From Erythrobacter sp. HI0063 (GTDB lineage Bacteria > Pseudomonadota > Alphaproteobacteria > Sphingomonadales > Sphingomonadaceae): DNA of 64,000 bases. The stretch is from assembly GCF_001635685.1 (NCBI RefSeq), contig NZ_LWFF01000346.1:1-64000 (forward strand), written 5' to 3'. The translations under genes were made by a program, and so were the position numbers. Positions 61,955-64,000 of this stretch are shown here, one piece after another. The notes beneath the pieces are model-generated. The model was not told the origin of the DNA and made no database searches. It saw only the letters and a program-made list of their open reading frames with translations. Position 1 is the first letter of the stretch. Each line of letters opens with the position of its first letter.

Positions 61955-63415
61955 TTACTGCGCGGGTTCTTCCCGCGCGTAATCGTCATCCCCGAAGGTG
62001 GCGCGCAGATCGCCGGTCAGTTCGCGCTGCGGCGGAAGCGAGCGCGCCTGCCGCCGTTCGATCGCCGCGGCGGGCTGCGCATTCGGAGCGATCACGCGCC
62101 AGATGATCCCGGCCGTATCGTCGCTCACCAGCAGCGCCCCGTCCTCGGCCCAGTCGACCCAGGTGGGGCGGCCGCGCGTAGTGCCCTCGCCCGTCAGGAA
62201 CCCGGTCAGGACCGGAACCGACTTGCCCTGCGGATTGCCGCGCGCATCGAAGGCGACATAGACCACGTCGTACCCCGAGGCAGGCTTGCGATTCCATGAG
62301 CCGTGCCGCGCGACGAACGCGCCCGAGCCGAATTGCGGACCCATGCGCGCGCCCTCTTCGCTGAAGACGAAACCGAGAGCCGCGACATGCGGGCCCATCG
62401 CATATTCGGGACGACGGGCATATTCGGTGAGGTAGGCCGGGATCGGCGCATCGACGCGCTCGTCGATATTGTCGCGCCAGTAAACCCACGGCCAGCCATA
62501 TTGCGCGCCGACCGGCACGTTGGTGAGGTAATCGGGCACGAGGTCCGATCCAAGCATGTCGCGCTCGTTCACCGTGGTCCACAGCTCGCCCGACCACGGG
62601 CTGAAATCGAGACCGTTGGCGTTGCGCAGCCCCGCGCCGAACACGCGCTGGCGGTTCGTTTCCAGATCGTATTCCCAGATCAGAGCGCGGCCTTCTTCGG
62701 CCTCCATGCCCTTTTCACCGACATTCGAGGCCGATCCGACTGCGACATAGAGACGATCGCCATCGGGATGGAGGATCAGATTACGCATCCAGTGATTGCC
62801 GCCGGGCGCCAGATCCATCACCTTGCGAGGGCTTCCTAGGCTGGTCGCGCCCAACTCGTACGGGAAGGCCAGCACGGCATCGTGATTGGCGACGTAGAGC
62901 GTCCCGTCACCCCAGGCGATACCCGAAGGAGAGGCCAGCTCGTCGGTCAGCGTGGCACGCTGTTCGGCCCGCCCGTCGCCATCGGCATCGCGCAGCAATA
63001 CCAGCTCGTCGGGCGAAACGCCTGCCGCCCCGGCCTGCTCGAACAACAGGCCCGCGATGAAATTGGTGATGGAGAACCCGCCCCCCTCGCTCGCCGGAGC
63101 GCGCGTCAGAGTGACGAGCACGTCGCCATTGGGAAGCGTATAAATCACACGCGGATGATCGAGCCCTTCGGCAAAGCGCCCCACGGTCAGGCCTTCCGCA
63201 GCGACCGGAACCTCGTTCGCGCCCCAGCCGACAGGCTCGGCGATCTTAACGGTCGGGATCGTCTCCGGATCGGGTTCCTGCAGAGTCGGATCGGTCCCCG
63301 CCACTTCGTCCACGCTCAGATCGGCCCGGTCGCCGCGCGTGACGTAGAAGATCGCCGCTGCGATCAGGAGGATGACGATGACGACGCCGATCAGGACTTT
63401 TGTGCGAGTTCTCAT
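61955..63415 (-). CDS. PQQ-dependent sugar dehydrogenase family protein (sorbosone dehydrogenase-like)
   Basis: A 486-residue membrane-anchored periplasmic protein. One N-terminal helix (KVLIGVVIVILLIAAAIFYV) precedes a beta-propeller of the soluble glucose/sorbosone dehydrogenase type: GLDHPRVIYTLPNGDVLVTL, NHWMRNLILHPDGDRLYVAVGS, RNANGLDFSPWSGELWTTVNERD, and WPWVYWRDNID. Many members have not been shown to bind PQQ or oxidise sugars. ATG 63415 is clear. It diverges from the fRMsr gene across 64 bases. Confidence 0.87.
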   Translation of the reverse strand: MRTRTKVLIGVVIVILLIAAAIFYVTRGDRADLSVDEVAGTDPTLQEPDPETIPTVKIAEPVGWGANEVPVAAEGLTVGRFAEGLDHPRVIYTLPNGDVLVTLTRAPASEGGGFSITNFIAGLLFEQAGAAGVSPDELVLLRDADGDGRAEQRATLTDELASPSGIAWGDGTLYVANHDAVLAFPYELGATSLGSPRKVMDLAPGGNHWMRNLILHPDGDRLYVAVGSASNVGEKGMEAEEGRALIWEYDLETNRQRVFGAGLRNANGLDFSPWSGELWTTVNERDMLGSDLVPDYLTNVPVGAQYGWPWVYWRDNIDERVDAPIPAYLTEYARRPEYAMGPHVAALGFVFSEEGARMGPQFGSGAFVARHGSWNRKPASGYDVVYVAFDARGNPQGKSVPVLTGFLTGEGTTRGRPTWVDWAEDGALLVSDDTAGIIWRVIAPNAQPAAAIERRQARSLPPQRELTGDLRATFGDDDYAREEPAQ

Positions 63416-63479
63416 GGCCGACAGGTTTAGGCCGCTGCGCGCCTTGCGGCAATGGCGCGTGCATCCTAGCTAGCCGGGC

Positions 63480-63974
63480 ATGTACGATTTCCGACCCGCA
63501 GACGGCACGCCGAAGCCCGATCTCTATCGCGACCTGCTCGCGGCTGCCGATGCGTTGACCGCCGATGAGGCGGACGGCGTCGCGAACATGGCCAATATCG
63601 CGGCGCTAATGTGGGAATTTCTGCCGGATGTGAACTGGACCGGCTTCTATCGCACCGATCCGAACTCGCCCGACGGCGAGCTGGTCCTCGGCCCGTTTGC
63701 CGGACGGCCCGCCTGTATCCGGATCCCGAAGGGCAAGGGCGTCTGCGGCGCGGCGGCTGAAAGCGCGGAGACTCAGCTTGTCCCCGACGTGCACGCGTTT
63801 CCGGGCCATATCGCCTGCGATTCGGAAACCGCTTCGGAACTGGTCGTACCGGTAATGCGCGACGACAAAGTGATCGCGGTTATCGATCTCGACAGCCCGA
63901 GCAGGGCGCGGTTCGACGAACAGGATCGTGACGGGATCGAGGCGCTCGCCCAAATGCTGGCTTCGCGGATTTGA
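63480..63974 (+). CDS. msrC: Free methionine-(R)-sulfoxide reductase, GAF fold
   Basis: A 164-residue GAF-domain enzyme reducing free Met-R-sulfoxide. The three family cysteines are C79 (PACIRIPKG), C89 (GVCGAA) and C113 (GHIACDS), and NWTGFYR and DLDSPSRARFDEQD complete the pattern. ATG 63480 and length agree with YebR/fRMsr. It would protect against oxidised methionine. The last 26 bases of the window after its stop hold nothing recognisable. Confidence 0.94.
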   Translation: MYDFRPADGTPKPDLYRDLLAAADALTADEADGVANMANIAALMWEFLPDVNWTGFYRTDPNSPDGELVLGPFAGRPACIRIPKGKGVCGAAAESAETQLVPDVHAFPGHIACDSETASELVVPVMRDDKVIAVIDLDSPSRARFDEQDRDGIEALAQMLASRI

Positions 63975-64000
63975 TTCGTACTTTCAGCGCGATCCGCCCC

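Overview
The window is a gene-dense, high-GC chromosomal segment of an alphaproteobacterium, most likely a member of the Sphingomonadales close to Erythrobacter. This is inferred from gene content: SciP and TrcR cell-cycle regulators, CarD, a FdxA/S4/Suv3-like helicase block, a bactofilin beside an M23 peptidase, and many ATG, GTG and TTG starts with 4-base ATGA overlaps. About 61 protein genes are supported. I see no tRNA or rRNA gene and no CRISPR array. The only mobile element is an IS5-family copy cut by the left edge. No gap without a gene exceeds 300 bases.

Layout. 1-2029: an IS5-type end has cut the first of two tandem secreted TonB_C-like genes; the second is intact. 2049-8002: a DUF445 membrane protein and an RND efflux pump with its adaptor. 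8276-11833: a GlsB stress protein, sciP with an overlapping small gene, mnmA and two unknown membrane-anchored proteins. 11884-18307: a serine hydrolase lipoprotein, phzF-like, a cation exporter, pdxH, a CbpA-like J protein, a YihY protein and fabI. 18382-23884: four nucleotide-sugar genes on alternating strands (dehydratase, wecC, UDP-glucuronate epimerase, wecB) that would feed a surface polysaccharide. 23955-30351: a hypothetical gene and a leftward housekeeping run nadD-rsfS-rlmH-envC-ctpA-dsbB-coq7. 30586-32167: M23 peptidase overlapping a bactofilin.

32214-38278: an acyl-CoA ligase, trcR, an LpxH-like phosphoesterase coupled to a glycosyltransferase, a quinone oxidoreductase and a DUF1192 protein. 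38415-46825: clpA, a NatAB-type ABC exporter, a DNA exonuclease/ATP-dependent ligase pair and a YoaK-like protein. 46847-52891: gamma carbonic anhydrase, a membrane/spermidine-synthase fusion, an acetyltransferase and hemB (four overlapping leftward genes), then a large M23 peptidase. 53086-57849: Suv3-like helicase, S4 protein, fdxA, a second YihY gene and carD. 57964-64000: a GIN-domain lipoprotein, a small lipoprotein, a Sua5-type tsaC, an acyl-CoA dehydrogenase, a PQQ-type sugar dehydrogenase and a free-methionine-sulfoxide reductase.

Most of the window is ordinary chromosome core. The points that stand out are the IS junction inside a tandem paralogue pair, an RND permease with an extra membrane insert, a YihY gene with no standard start codon (apparently ATT overlapping the fdxA stop), a 220-base run of four perfect hairpins between rsfS and rlmH, a T-rich inverted repeat between nadD and the cell-wall peptidase, and an LpxH/glycosyltransferase pair in a lineage thought to make glycosphingolipids instead of lipopolysaccharide. 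I did not find a convincing new multi-gene defence or biosynthetic system.
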